NCBI GenBank assembly: GCA_009691045.1
Contig: SHWC01000002.1
Span: 1-64,000 of the forward strand
DNA length: 64,000 nucleotides
From: Alphaproteobacteria bacterium
GTDB lineage: Bacteria; Pseudomonadota; Alphaproteobacteria; UBA828
Direction: 5' to 3'
Every line of letters begins with the position of its first letter. Positions within the stretch are counted from its first letter, which is position 1. The position numbers were made by a program, and so were the translations under genes. Under the pieces are notes generated by a model that worked only from the letters and a program-made list of their open reading frames with translations, did not search any database and was not told the origin of the DNA. Below, piece by piece: positions 20,260-32,509 of this stretch.

Positions 20260-20877
20260 ATGACGATGGATATGGAGTTTGGCAGGTTGACGGGGCGCGC
20301 CATGACGCAATTGCCGAAGGCCACCGGATATCTAGGCGGCCACCTTCTGGTGGCCATGCCGCAAATGCCAGACCCGCGCTTTGCGCGTTCGGTGGTCTAT
20401 TTGTGCGCCCACACCTCCGACGGCGCCATGGGCCTCATAATCAATAAATTGATCGATTCCTTGAGCTTTCCCGACCTGTTGCGCCAGCTCAGCATCGAGC
20501 CGCCCGAATCGACCGATGCGATCCGGGTCCATTTTGGCGGCCCGGTCGAGGCCGCACGAGGTTTCGTCCTCCATTCAACGGATTACGTCCACGACGCCAC
20601 CATGGTGGTGGACGACCAATTCGCCCTGACCGCGACCGTCGATGTCCTAAAGGCCATCGCCAAGGGCGAGGGCCCGCGCCGTAGCCTATTGGCGCTCGGC
20701 TATGCCGGTTGGGCCCCCGGTCAGCTCGATCAGGAAATTCAATCCAATGGCTGGCTCACGGTGCCCACCGCGACCGATTTGGTCTTCGGTGCCGAAGTTG
20801 AGCACATTTGGCAGCAAGCGATCGAGCGCATCGGCGTCGACCTCGGCAAATTATCGTCCAACGCCGGTCACGCCTAA
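20260..20877 (+). CDS. YqgE/AlgH family protein (UPF0301/DUF179)
   Basis: GHLLVAMPQMPDPRFARSVVYLCAHTSDGAMGLIINKL, VHFGGPVEAARGFVLHS, LGYAGWAPGQLDQEIQSNGWL. Start uncertain (20260 or 20302). Confidence 0.9.
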   Translation: MTMDMEFGRLTGRAMTQLPKATGYLGGHLLVAMPQMPDPRFARSVVYLCAHTSDGAMGLIINKLIDSLSFPDLLRQLSIEPPESTDAIRVHFGGPVEAARGFVLHSTDYVHDATMVVDDQFALTATVDVLKAIAKGEGPRRSLLALGYAGWAPGQLDQEIQSNGWLTVPTATDLVFGAEVEHIWQQAIERIGVDLGKLSSNAGHA

Positions 20878-21474
20878 TAGCCGATCCGCCGCCGCGCGAT
20901 AATCGCCGGCGAGCAGTGCGAACAACAAATGGTCGTGCCAGACCCCGTTGATTCGCAAATATTGCCGCGCATAGCCCTCTTGCCGAAAACCGCAGCGCTC
21001 GAGCAATTTTTTGCTGCGCGTGTTCTCGGGCATACAGGCCGCTTCGAGCCGATGCATACCGAGCGGGCCGAACGCGTGGTCGAGAAGCGCGCCGAGTGAT
21101 TCGGTCATATAGCCTTGGCCGGCGTGGGGGCGCCCGATCCAATAGCCGATGGTCGCCGATTGTGCCGTGCCGCGCTGCAGATTGCTGAGCGTGATCCCGC
21201 CGAGCAACGCATCATCATCACGCCGAAACACGAAATAGGCGTAACCACCATCTTCGCTCTCATCTCTCGTAAGCCGCCGAAGCCGGTGGCGATAAGCCGC
21301 CCGGCCCAGCGCATCGGGCGCCCAAGCCGGCTCCCATGGCATAAGAAAGTCGCGTGACGCGTGGCGCAACTCCGCCCAGGCGGGCCAATCATTCAATCGA
21401 GGCGCACGCAAATAGGCGCGCCGCGTGACGAACATCGGCTCGGTACGCCCACTGCCGCCTAGTCTGAGCGCCAT
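20851..21474 (-). CDS. GNAT family N-acetyltransferase (RimJ-like)
   Basis: GGITLSNLQRGTAQSATIGYWIGRPHAGQGYMTESLGALLDHAFGPLGMHRLEAACMPENTRSKKLLERCGF. ATG overlaps the stop of the tusA-like gene. Confidence 0.9.
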   Translation of the reverse strand: MALRLGGSGRTEPMFVTRRAYLRAPRLNDWPAWAELRHASRDFLMPWEPAWAPDALGRAAYRHRLRRLTRDESEDGGYAYFVFRRDDDALLGGITLSNLQRGTAQSATIGYWIGRPHAGQGYMTESLGALLDHAFGPLGMHRLEAACMPENTRSKKLLERCGFRQEGYARQYLRINGVWHDHLLFALLAGDYRAAADRLLGVTGVGR

Positions 21475-21701
21475 CAAGGCCCCTTCGCGATACGGAAGCT
21501 CAGCACCGCACCGTCTTCGCCAGTAGCGACCAATCGATGCCCGGCCGTGGCACAAAAATGCGGAAAATCGATCCGCGCTGCCGGGTCGGTCGCCAACACT
21601 TCGATTTCATCGCCCGGCGCCATGTCACCCAGCGCCTTGCGTGCCTTTAGAACTGGCAGCGGGCAACGCATGCCGCGGACATCAAGCGTGCGCACCTTCA
21701 A
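21474..21701 (-). CDS. TusA-family sulfurtransferase-like protein
   Basis: LDVRGMRCPLPVLKARKALGDMAPGDEIEVLATDPAARIDFPHFC. Confidence 0.9.
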   Translation of the reverse strand: MKVRTLDVRGMRCPLPVLKARKALGDMAPGDEIEVLATDPAARIDFPHFCATAGHRLVATGEDGAVLSFRIAKGP

Positions 21702-21707
21702 ATACCT

Positions 21708-22967
21708 TCAGCCGAAGCGCCCCACAATGCGATCATAGGGCTCAAGGCTACCGAGGGCACCGAGCGCGGTGACCGAGGGCCGGCTCGCCGTGAAGGTGCG
21801 CTTGGCCAGCGCCAGAATACGCTCGGGCGTAACCGCATCGATGCGCTCGACCATCTCCTCGATCGGCAGCGGGCGACCATAGATCAGCATATGGCGCCCG
21901 AGCCGCTCAATCCGTGACGAGGTGCTTTCGAGCGACATCATGAGGCCCGATTTCAATTGCGCGCGGGCCCGCGCGAGCTCGGGTTCGGTGATCGCCTCGC
22001 ACACCTTCAACATTTCATCCGCCATGACCGGAATGAGCTCCGCCGCATCGTCTGGCGCCGTGCCGGCATAGACGCCGAACGTACCGCCATCGGTATAGGA
22101 CGAGGCAAATGAGAAGACTGAATAAGCCAGGCCGCGCTTCTCGCGAATCTCCTGAAACAGGCGCGACGACATGCCCCCACCCAGAAGCGTCGAGAACAGC
22201 TGCATGGCCGGAAAATCCGGATCGTCAAACGCAACGCCATCGAAGCCCAGAATCAAATGAAGCTGCTCGAGATCGCGCGCATAGCGCCCGTCCCCGCCGC
22301 CATAGCGCGTGGCTTCACGCACCGTGGCTTTGGCGCTTGAGAGCGTATCGAAACTTTGCCCGACCAATTGGACCAGCGTTTCGTGCTCGAAGCGCCCGGC
22401 GCCCACCACCACCATGCGCGATGCGGCGTAGTGATCGGCCATATAGCCGGCCAATACATCGCGCCCAACTGATTCGACGATCGCCGCCGGGCCCAAAATA
22501 CTCCGCCCCATCGGCTGGTCGGGATAGACCACCTCTTGGAAATAGTCGAACACAATGTCATCGGGTGTGTCGTGCGCCTGCGCGATCTCCTGCACGATGA
22601 CCTGTTGCTCGCGCGCCAGCTCCTCCGGATCGAACACCGAGTGCTGCAAAATATCGGCCAAAATATCGACCGCGAGCGGCACGTCTTCTTTCATGACTTT
22701 GACGTAATAAGCGGTCTGCTCGCGCGAGGTATAGGCGTTCAAATGCCCACCGACCGCCTCGACCTCTTCCGCGATCGCCTGCGCGCTGCGCCGCGTCGTG
22801 CCCTTGAACGCCATGTGTTCGAGCATATGCGACACGCCATTGATCTCGGCCCGCTCGTCGCGCGCGCCAACATCGACCCACACGCCGATCGAGGCCGTCT
22901 CGACGCTCGGCATGGTCTCGCTAACGACGCGAAGACCATTTGGCAGTGTGGTAACGCGCGCGGTCAT
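21708..22967 (-). CDS. M16 family zinc peptidase (processing-peptidase-like)
   Basis: HMLEHMAFKGTTRRS (HxxEH), GGGMSSRLFQEIREKRGLAYSVFSF. Confidence 0.95.
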   Translation of the reverse strand: MTARVTTLPNGLRVVSETMPSVETASIGVWVDVGARDERAEINGVSHMLEHMAFKGTTRRSAQAIAEEVEAVGGHLNAYTSREQTAYYVKVMKEDVPLAVDILADILQHSVFDPEELAREQQVIVQEIAQAHDTPDDIVFDYFQEVVYPDQPMGRSILGPAAIVESVGRDVLAGYMADHYAASRMVVVGAGRFEHETLVQLVGQSFDTLSSAKATVREATRYGGGDGRYARDLEQLHLILGFDGVAFDDPDFPAMQLFSTLLGGGMSSRLFQEIREKRGLAYSVFSFASSYTDGGTFGVYAGTAPDDAAELIPVMADEMLKVCEAITEPELARARAQLKSGLMMSLESTSSRIERLGRHMLIYGRPLPIEEMVERIDAVTPERILALAKRTFTASRPSVTALGALGSLEPYDRIVGRFG

Positions 22968-24400
22968 CGGCCGCCTCCGGCGCTGCGAAGCCCAGCGCCC
23001 GCCCCAGCGTGAGCGCGCACGAAGTCCTTCACGCGCGTCAGATCATTGGGCAGCCGCGTCGCGCGCTCGGGCCGCTCCAATAGATCGGCAAGGCGCGCCG
23101 GTAATTTGGGTTTGATGCCGGTCGCGCGTTCGACCGCCTCGGGAAATTTCGCGGGGTGCGCGGTCGCGAGACAAATCAAGGGCGCATCGCCCTCGGCCTC
23201 GCCGGCCGCGACGATACCAGCCGCGGTATGTGGATCGATCAAAATGCCGCTCTCCTTATAGGTGTGCGCGATGGCGCGTAGCGCCGCCGCATCATCGGCC
23301 CGATGGCCACGAAAAACCTGCCGTGCCGATTGCAATTCGGCCGCGCCGACCGCGAAGCGGCCATCGCGACCGAGTTGCTCCATCAGCCCACGCACCGCCG
23401 CGCCATTGCCGCCATGCAGCTCGAACAACAGGCGCTCGAAATTGCTCGCCACCTCGATATCCATCGAGGGGCTGGCGGACGGCGTGACGCCGGCCTTCTC
23501 ATAGGCGCCGCTCGCAAAAAAGCGCGCCAATATATCGTTCACATTGGTCGCGACATGGAGCCGCTTGATCGGCAATCCCATTTGGCGCGCGGCATAGCCG
23601 GCATAGACATTGCCAAAATTACCGGTCGGCACCACGAACGCGACAGGCCGCGTCGGCGCGCCCAACCGCAGACCGGCATAAAAATAATAGACCGCCTGCG
23701 CCGCGATGCGCGCCCAATTGATCGAGTTGATCGCCCCCAGCGAAAGCTGATCCCGAAACGCGAGATCGTTGAACATCGCCTTCACCAACGCCTGACAATC
23801 ATCGAAACTGCCGTCGATCGCGATGTTGTGCACATTGTCATCGAGCACGCTGGTCATTTGCCGGCGCTGCACCTCGGAGACGCGGCCATGCGGGTGCAGA
23901 ATAAACACCGAGAGATTGGGGCGGCCCCGGCAGGCGGCGATCGCGGCCGAGCCGGTATCGCCCGAGGTCGCGCCGACAATGGTCATATGCGCGGCGCGCT
24001 TGGTCAGCACATGGTCGAACAGCCGCCCCAACAATTGGAGTGCGAAATCCTTGAAGGCGAGTGTCGGCCCATGGAACAGCTCCAGAAGCCAGCGATTGGG
24101 CCCGAGCTGGATCAAGGGCGCGGTCGCCTCATGATCGAACCCCTTATAAGCATCCTTGGCCATGGTGAGCAGCGCGCGCTCATCGACGGCGCCCTGGGTA
24201 AAGGGCGCCAACACGCGCGCGGCTAAAGTCGGGTAGTCGAGCGGCGCCAGGGCGTCCATCGCCTGGGGCTTCAGCGCGGGCCAGGTCTCGGGCACGTAAA
24301 GCCCGCCATCGCGCGCGAGGCCGGAAAGCAGCACATCATCGAAGCCGACAGGGCTTGGCCCGCCGCCTTCCTTGGTGTGACGTGTCGAGATATAGCGCAA
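22964..24400 (-). CDS. thrC: Threonine synthase
   Basis: MRYISTRH...LAFKDFALQLLGRLFDHVL, VGATSGDTGSAAI, FVVPTGNFGNVYAGYAARQMGLPI. Confidence 0.95.
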   Translation of the reverse strand: MRYISTRHTKEGGGPSPVGFDDVLLSGLARDGGLYVPETWPALKPQAMDALAPLDYPTLAARVLAPFTQGAVDERALLTMAKDAYKGFDHEATAPLIQLGPNRWLLELFHGPTLAFKDFALQLLGRLFDHVLTKRAAHMTIVGATSGDTGSAAIAACRGRPNLSVFILHPHGRVSEVQRRQMTSVLDDNVHNIAIDGSFDDCQALVKAMFNDLAFRDQLSLGAINSINWARIAAQAVYYFYAGLRLGAPTRPVAFVVPTGNFGNVYAGYAARQMGLPIKRLHVATNVNDILARFFASGAYEKAGVTPSASPSMDIEVASNFERLLFELHGGNGAAVRGLMEQLGRDGRFAVGAAELQSARQVFRGHRADDAAALRAIAHTYKESGILIDPHTAAGIVAAGEAEGDAPLICLATAHPAKFPEAVERATGIKPKLPARLADLLERPERATRLPNDLTRVKDFVRAHAGAGAGLRSAGGGR

Positions 24401-24483
24401 AATTCAGCCCCTAAAACCCGGCCAGCCCGCCGGCATGAAGGGCCAGACTATAGGCTGGCAGGGAGGCCGAGCAAGGGAGGGAG

Positions 24484-25995
24484 CTACCCCAAATATCGCC
24501 GCTCCAAATGCGCCTTGAAGATGAGCGGATCCAAGGGCTTTCCCGTCGCGCGACTGACCAGCTCGCGCGAATCATAGAGCGAGCCCACGCTATGAACATG
24601 GCCGCGCAGCCAGGCGAGCAGCGGCCGGAAATCACCGCGCGCGATGGCCGGCACCAAATCGGCGTCCGACCGCTTCGCCGCGTCGAACAATTGCGCGGCG
24701 GTCAGCGCGCCCAGCGTATAGCTCGGGAAATAGCCGAGGTCGCCCCCGGTCCAGTGAATGTCCTGCAGGCAGCCTTCGCGCGGGCTTGGCGGCACGATGC
24801 CGAGATAATGCTTCATGCCCTGATTCCAGGCCTCGGGCAGATCGTCGACCGCGAGCGTGCCGTCGATCATCCGCTTTTCGAGGCCATAGCGGATCATGAC
24901 GTGGAACGGATAAGTCACCTCATCGGCATCGACGCGGATATAGCCGGGGTGCACGCGAATCGCATGGGCATAAAGATTGGCGGGCTCGAACGCCTCGCCC
25001 TCGACCGGCGCATGGCCTTGGAACGCCTCGCGGATCAACGGCGCGGCAAAGTTTAAAAACTCAAGACTTCGGCAGGCCTGCATTTCAACCAGCAAGGACT
25101 GGCTTTCATGTACGCTCATGCCGCGCGCATCGCCAACCGGCTGGGTGCGCCACGCCTCGGGCAGGCCGCGCTCATAAAGCGCGTGACCGGTCTCGTGCAA
25201 CACACCCATCAGCGCGCCGGCGAAATCCGTTTCGTCATAGCGTGTGGTGATGCGCACATCATCGGGCACGCCGCCGCAAAAGGGGTGCAGGCTCACATCG
25301 AGCCTGCCATGAGCGAACTCGAAACCGAGCCGCTCCATCATTTTGACGCCGAGCCCGCGCTGCGCCTCGATCGGGAAGCGGCCTTTGAGCGGCAGAGGCG
25401 CCGGGCGCTGATCCTGCCGCGCCATGACGCGCGCCAGAATATCCGGCAAGAATTTTTCGAGCGCGCCGAAAATGCGGTCGATCTCGGCCATGGTATAGCC
25501 CGGATCGAACGCATCGATCATCGCGTCATAGGGCGCGAGGCCGAGCGCCGCACCCTTGGCCGCGGCCTTTTCGCGCACCAGCGTGAGTAGCGGTTTATAG
25601 GATTCGGCGAACGCCTTGAAATCGCCCTTGGGGCGTGCCTCGCGCCAAACCATTTCGCATTTGGCGCCGGCCTTGGAGAGCGCCTCGACCAAATCGGGCG
25701 GCACGCCATTGGCATGGCGCTGGCGATGGCGCATTTCGCGCACATTGGCGCGCTGCCAATCGCTCAACGCTTTGCCATCGGTCTCGGCCTTGGCGATCAA
25801 CTCATCGAGCCTTGGATCGGTGATCAGCTCATGGCGGATCAGGCTCAATTCGGCGAGCTGATTGGAGCGCGCATTCGCACCACCCTCGGGCATCATGGTC
25901 GCCCAATCCCATTGCAACACCGCCGCCGCGCCATCGACATTGCCGATGCGGCGAAAGCGACGCTCCAATTCTTGATAGGCGACTTCTGGCGTCAT
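24484..25995 (-). CDS. Carboxypeptidase Taq family (M32) metallopeptidase
   Basis: GVLHETGHALYERGLPEAWRTQPVGDARGMSVHESQSLLVE (HExxH-like HETGH). Start set at MTPEVAYQELERRF; the track ORF over-extends upstream. Confidence 0.92.
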   Translation of the reverse strand: MTPEVAYQELERRFRRIGNVDGAAAVLQWDWATMMPEGGANARSNQLAELSLIRHELITDPRLDELIAKAETDGKALSDWQRANVREMRHRQRHANGVPPDLVEALSKAGAKCEMVWREARPKGDFKAFAESYKPLLTLVREKAAAKGAALGLAPYDAMIDAFDPGYTMAEIDRIFGALEKFLPDILARVMARQDQRPAPLPLKGRFPIEAQRGLGVKMMERLGFEFAHGRLDVSLHPFCGGVPDDVRITTRYDETDFAGALMGVLHETGHALYERGLPEAWRTQPVGDARGMSVHESQSLLVEMQACRSLEFLNFAAPLIREAFQGHAPVEGEAFEPANLYAHAIRVHPGYIRVDADEVTYPFHVMIRYGLEKRMIDGTLAVDDLPEAWNQGMKHYLGIVPPSPREGCLQDIHWTGGDLGYFPSYTLGALTAAQLFDAAKRSDADLVPAIARGDFRPLLAWLRGHVHSVGSLYDSRELVSRATGKPLDPLIFKAHLERRYLG

Positions 25996-26735
25996 GGTTT
26001 TGGCTTCAATTGCGTCCGGCGCTTGCCGCGCATGAAGAGCACATAGATCACGCCCAACCCAATGGCCAGCGCATACCAGGTGATGGCATAGCTCAAATGC
26101 TCGTTCCTGAGCGTGACGATGGTCTGCCCGCCGATCGGAAAGCCACCCGGATTTTCCGCCGGCCCCGCATTGACGACGAAACCCTGCGACGGCGTGCCAG
26201 CGGCGGCCGAAAGCGAAACCAGATCGACCCAGTACCAAATTCTTTGTTCGACGCTATTTTTCGGCGCGAACCAGGCATCATGCCCGCCCGGCACCACAAG
26301 GCCTTCAACGCGCAACCGGCCCTCGACCTGCCCCGCCCGGCGATGGCGCGCCTCTTTTCGCTCAAGCGGCACCCAACCACGGTTCAACAAAATGATCTGA
26401 CCATTGGTGCGCTTGAACGGCGTGATGATCTGGAACCCGAGCTGGCGTAAATGGCTGCGCGCGCCGAGCCATAATTCCTTATCGTGCAGAAACTCGCCTT
26501 CGACAAACACGCGCCGATAGAACAGTGGCGCCGGATCATCAACCATATCGGGCAGCGCGATCGGCGCGGCGGCGATGCGTTCGTTGCGATAGGCCTGCTC
26601 CGTGTTCTTCCAAATCAGTCTTTGGGTTTGCCAGGCGCCCAGCGCCAGCATCACCAGAATGCCGGGGATCGCGACCAGCGTCGCCCAACGCCGGGCGCGC
26701 GCTGAAAGCGGCGCTCGCTCAGTTTGCGCTGTCAC
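25992..26735 (-). CDS. SURF1 family cytochrome oxidase assembly protein
   Basis: LGAWQTQRLIWK, ILLNRGWVP, YAITWYALAIGLGVIYVLFMR; GTG start overlaps the DUF983 gene end. Confidence 0.9.
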   Translation of the reverse strand: MTAQTERAPLSARARRWATLVAIPGILVMLALGAWQTQRLIWKNTEQAYRNERIAAAPIALPDMVDDPAPLFYRRVFVEGEFLHDKELWLGARSHLRQLGFQIITPFKRTNGQIILLNRGWVPLERKEARHRRAGQVEGRLRVEGLVVPGGHDAWFAPKNSVEQRIWYWVDLVSLSAAAGTPSQGFVVNAGPAENPGGFPIGGQTIVTLRNEHLSYAITWYALAIGLGVIYVLFMRGKRRTQLKPKP

Positions 26736-27087
26736 TGAAATCGTCGGCCCTATTCTTGAATTGGAACGCAACCAACAAGCCCTTGGCCGGCCGGAGCATG
26801 AGCGCGGAAAGCGCAAAGACCGTGGGCGCCCATAGCACCAGATGCACCCAATAAGAAGGCTCGATGGTGAGCTCGACCAGAATGGCGAGCCCGACCACGA
26901 TCGCGCCGACCAGGAACATCACAAAAAAGGCCGGCCCATCGCCGGGGTCCGCGCCCTTGAACGATTGGCCACACGCCGTACAGGCATCCGAGATCTTGAG
27001 GAACCCGGCATAGAGCCGGCCCTTTCCGCAAGCGGGACACTGGCAGAGAAGACCCGCGCGCCAAGGCGACACGCGGGAGAGCGCCAT
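26719..27087 (-). CDS. DUF983 family protein
   Basis: CPACGKGRLYAGFLKISDACTACGQSFKGADPGDGPAFFVMFLVGAIVVG; zinc-ribbon plus TM; canonical position in alphaproteobacterial cox operons. Confidence 0.88.
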   Translation of the reverse strand: MALSRVSPWRAGLLCQCPACGKGRLYAGFLKISDACTACGQSFKGADPGDGPAFFVMFLVGAIVVGLAILVELTIEPSYWVHLVLWAPTVFALSALMLRPAKGLLVAFQFKNRADDFSDSAN

Positions 27088-27095
27088 CGCCGGGT

Positions 27096-27920
27096 TCAGC
27101 CGCCCCACCAATAGACCCAGATGAAGAGAAACAGCCACACCACGTCGACGAAGTGCCAATACCAAGCGGCCGCCTCGAAGCCGATATGACGCTCGGGTTT
27201 GAAATGACCCCGCAGCTGACGATAGAGGCAGACGCTCAAGAACAGCACGCCGACCGTAACGTGAAAGCCGTGAAAGCCGGTGGCCATGAAGAAGGTCGAC
27301 GGGAACACACCGCCACGGAAGCTGAACGGCGTGTGCGCATATTCATAGCCCTGAATGCCGAGGAACGCGACGCCAAGCGCGATCGTGGTCACCAAGCCCC
27401 AAATGCCGGCCTTGCGGTCGCCATGCTTGATGCCGTGATGCGCCCAGGTCACCGTCGCGCCCGAGGTGAGCAGGATCAGCGTATTGAGGAACGGCAATTG
27501 CCAGGCCGGAATCGCCTCGATCCCTTCGGGCGGCCAGGTGCCGATATATTCCAGATGCGTCAACGCGCCATTGAAGAAGGCCCAGAAGAACGCGGCGAAA
27601 AACATCACCTCCGATGAGATGAACAACACCATGCCGAAGCGGAGGCCACGCGTGACCGCGCCGGTGTGATCGCCCGCCGCCGCCTCGCGGATCACATCGC
27701 GCCACCAGAGATACATGGTCGCGAGCACCAGCGCGAAGCCGATCGCCATGAGCCAGATATGGCTGCCGTGCATATAAAGCACGACGCCACCCAGGAGCGT
27801 GCCGCCCCCGATCGCACCGACCACCGGCCAGGGGCTTGGATTGACGATGTGATAGGGATGGCTCGCGCCATGACCGCTTTGCCCGTGATCGTGGCTTGCC
27901 GTATGTGCCGTGCTCATCAT
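27096..27920 (-). CDS. ctaE: Cytochrome c oxidase subunit III
   Basis: HPYHIVNPSPWPVVGAIGG, FISSEVMFFAAFFWAFFNGAL, TFFMATGFHGFHVTVGVLFL, YWHFVDVVWLFLFIWVYWWG. Confidence 0.96.
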   Translation of the reverse strand: MMSTAHTASHDHGQSGHGASHPYHIVNPSPWPVVGAIGGGTLLGGVVLYMHGSHIWLMAIGFALVLATMYLWWRDVIREAAAGDHTGAVTRGLRFGMVLFISSEVMFFAAFFWAFFNGALTHLEYIGTWPPEGIEAIPAWQLPFLNTLILLTSGATVTWAHHGIKHGDRKAGIWGLVTTIALGVAFLGIQGYEYAHTPFSFRGGVFPSTFFMATGFHGFHVTVGVLFLSVCLYRQLRGHFKPERHIGFEAAAWYWHFVDVVWLFLFIWVYWWGG

Positions 27921-27972
27921 CTCGCTCCGTTCTCAACCCCGGCGCCCTGCGGCATCCGGCGGCACCCAATTC

Positions 27973-28584
27973 CTAATTCGCCTGCGCGCCTGTGCGCGCG
28001 CCACTCCGGCTCGCGATCACCATGTCCCGCACCGGCTTCGCCGCCACCTCTTCCCTCTCGAAAAACGTGTAGGACAGCGTGATGGTTTCCACTTTGTCGA
28101 GACCGCGATCCTCGAGAATCGCTGGATCGACGAAGAAGCTAACCGGAAACTCCACCGTCTCGCCCGGCGCCAAGGTTTGTTCGGTGAAGCAGAAGCATTC
28201 GATCTTGTTGAAATAAATCCCGGCTTTGTCGGGCGTCACATTAAAGGTCGCGGTGCCGGTGATCGGCCGATCGGTCGGGTTGCTCGCGGTATAAAAGGCG
28301 AGTGTCTGCTCGCCGATCTTGACCGTGGTCTTGTGCGCCACCGGCTTGAAGTGCCACGCCATGCCCTGCCCGACATCGGCGTTGAATTGCACGGTCATCA
28401 AACGCGTGCCAACCGCACCCGGCGCGGTTTCAGCAATCCCCGTCGTGCCGTCATAGCCGGTCATTTCGCAAAACAAACGATAAAGCGGCACCGACGCGAA
28501 AGAGAGCCCGACCATGGCCGCAACCAAGGTGCCGAGCACGAAAGCAGTGCGCCGCTTCGGGGCATTGAGGGCGCGCGCGCTCAT
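27973..28584 (-). CDS. ctaG: Cytochrome c oxidase assembly protein CtaG/Cox11
   Basis: VPLYRLFCEMTGYDGTTG, FNKIECFCFTEQTLAPGETVEFPVSFFVDP. Confidence 0.95.
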   Translation of the reverse strand: MSARALNAPKRRTAFVLGTLVAAMVGLSFASVPLYRLFCEMTGYDGTTGIAETAPGAVGTRLMTVQFNADVGQGMAWHFKPVAHKTTVKIGEQTLAFYTASNPTDRPITGTATFNVTPDKAGIYFNKIECFCFTEQTLAPGETVEFPVSFFVDPAILEDRGLDKVETITLSYTFFEREEVAAKPVRDMVIASRSGARTGAQAN

Positions 28585-28700
28585 CCGCCACCGCCGAATT
28601 TCACCATGGTGATAAAGAAGAACAGCACGACGAGCGCAAGCAACACGCCGCCAAGGGCGTAATTGCGGGCGCGTCGTTGACGATGCAGATCGCCGACCAT
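28581..28700 (-). CDS. Small single-TM CoxF-like protein of the cox operon (39 aa)
   Basis: Minus-strand ATG at 28698-28700: MVGDLHRQRRARNYALGGVLLALVVLFFFITMVKFGGGG, then TGA overlapping the ctaG ATG (ATGA). Below the ORF-track length cutoff. Confidence 0.75.
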   Translation of the reverse strand: MVGDLHRQRRARNYALGGVLLALVVLFFFITMVKFGGGG

Positions 28701-28703
28701 GGC

Positions 28704-29639
28704 TCAGCCCACCCCGAACGGCATGACCGTATAGCGGTCAACCAGCAGCAGCGCGAAAATCAAAAACAGATAAAGGATCGAGAACGGAAACAACCGTTTC
28801 GCGTTCTGCATGGTGGAATCGCGCAAGACCGCGAACGCCAATCCGATGAACCCAAGCCCGAGCAGTGCCGCGCCCACGCCATAAACGATGCCGGAAAGCC
28901 CGATCACGCAGGGCGCGAGCGTCACGGGCACGAGCGCGAGCGCGTAGAACATGATCTGACGCCGCGTCGCCGCATCGCCCGCAACCACCGGCAACATCGG
29001 CACACCCGCTTTGTCATAATCGCCGCGGCGATAAAGCGCGAGCGCCCAGAAATGCGGCGGCGTCCACAAAAAGATAATCGCGAATAGCACGATCGAGGCG
29101 AGCGATACATCGCCCGTCACCGCGGCCCACCCGATCATCGGCGGAAACGCACCGGCCGCACCACCGATCACGATGTTCTGCGGCGTGCGGCGCTTCAACC
29201 CGATCGTATAAATCACGACATAGAAGAAGATCGTGAACGCCAAGAGGCCGGCCGCCACCCAATTGACCGTGAGGCCCATCACGAACACCGAGGCCGCTGA
29301 TAGCACGACCCCGAAGCCGAGCGCCGATTCGGGCGCGATGCGCCCGGCCGGGATGGGCCGATTGCGCGTGCGCGTCATCACCGCATCGATATCGCGGTCA
29401 TACCACATATTGATCGCGCCCGACGCGCCGGCACCGACCGCGATGCACAGCATCGCGACAACGCCCATCAAGGGATGAATGGACCCAGGCGCGAGCAAGA
29501 GACCGACCAGCGCCGTGAAGATTACGAGCGACATCACACGCGGCTTCAAGAGCCGCACATAATCGAGCGGCGCGCCGTGCGGCAGGCTCGGTGCCGACGC
29601 CTCGGTCGGGATGCCCATTCCCGGCTGCAGCTCAGCCAT
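28704..29639 (-). CDS. ctaB: Protoheme IX farnesyltransferase
   Basis: [48 protein letters not shown]. Confidence 0.95.
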   Translation of the reverse strand: MAELQPGMGIPTEASAPSLPHGAPLDYVRLLKPRVMSLVIFTALVGLLLAPGSIHPLMGVVAMLCIAVGAGASGAINMWYDRDIDAVMTRTRNRPIPAGRIAPESALGFGVVLSAASVFVMGLTVNWVAAGLLAFTIFFYVVIYTIGLKRRTPQNIVIGGAAGAFPPMIGWAAVTGDVSLASIVLFAIIFLWTPPHFWALALYRRGDYDKAGVPMLPVVAGDAATRRQIMFYALALVPVTLAPCVIGLSGIVYGVGAALLGLGFIGLAFAVLRDSTMQNAKRLFPFSILYLFLIFALLLVDRYTVMPFGVG

Positions 29640-29680
29640 GTCGTGCTTCCGTGCTCACGCGGTGCCCGTTCAATGCCATC

Positions 29681-32163
<2,483 letters not shown>

Positions 32164-32509
32164 CTCTCGTCCTCTGCCAAAATTCAGTGTCGCAACGTAC
32201 ACCCAAACGAGCGCACGCCGTCGCGATGCGGGACCGCTCTCAAACCCGGCCCCCACTGACTCGGCGGTGAGTATAGGGCGGGGCATCGGGGGGCGCGAGG
32301 ATTGGCGCGGCCACAGCACGCCACGGACACGGCCCTGTATCATTTATACAACATATTGATATTGCTAAGATAAACGGCGCTTCTGAAAGATGACGCGGCG
32401 GCCCAGGCTTGCGACCAATTGTCGCGACGAAGACATCCGGGCGAAGCTCGCGGCGACCCACCGGGCTGGCTGAGGGCGGCGTCTCGCCCTATGATTCAGT
32501 GAATCGGTT

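Noticed and set aside
23303-24226. 307-aa plus-strand ORF opposite thrC
   Set aside because: Shadow ORF; thrC motifs are complete on the minus strand.
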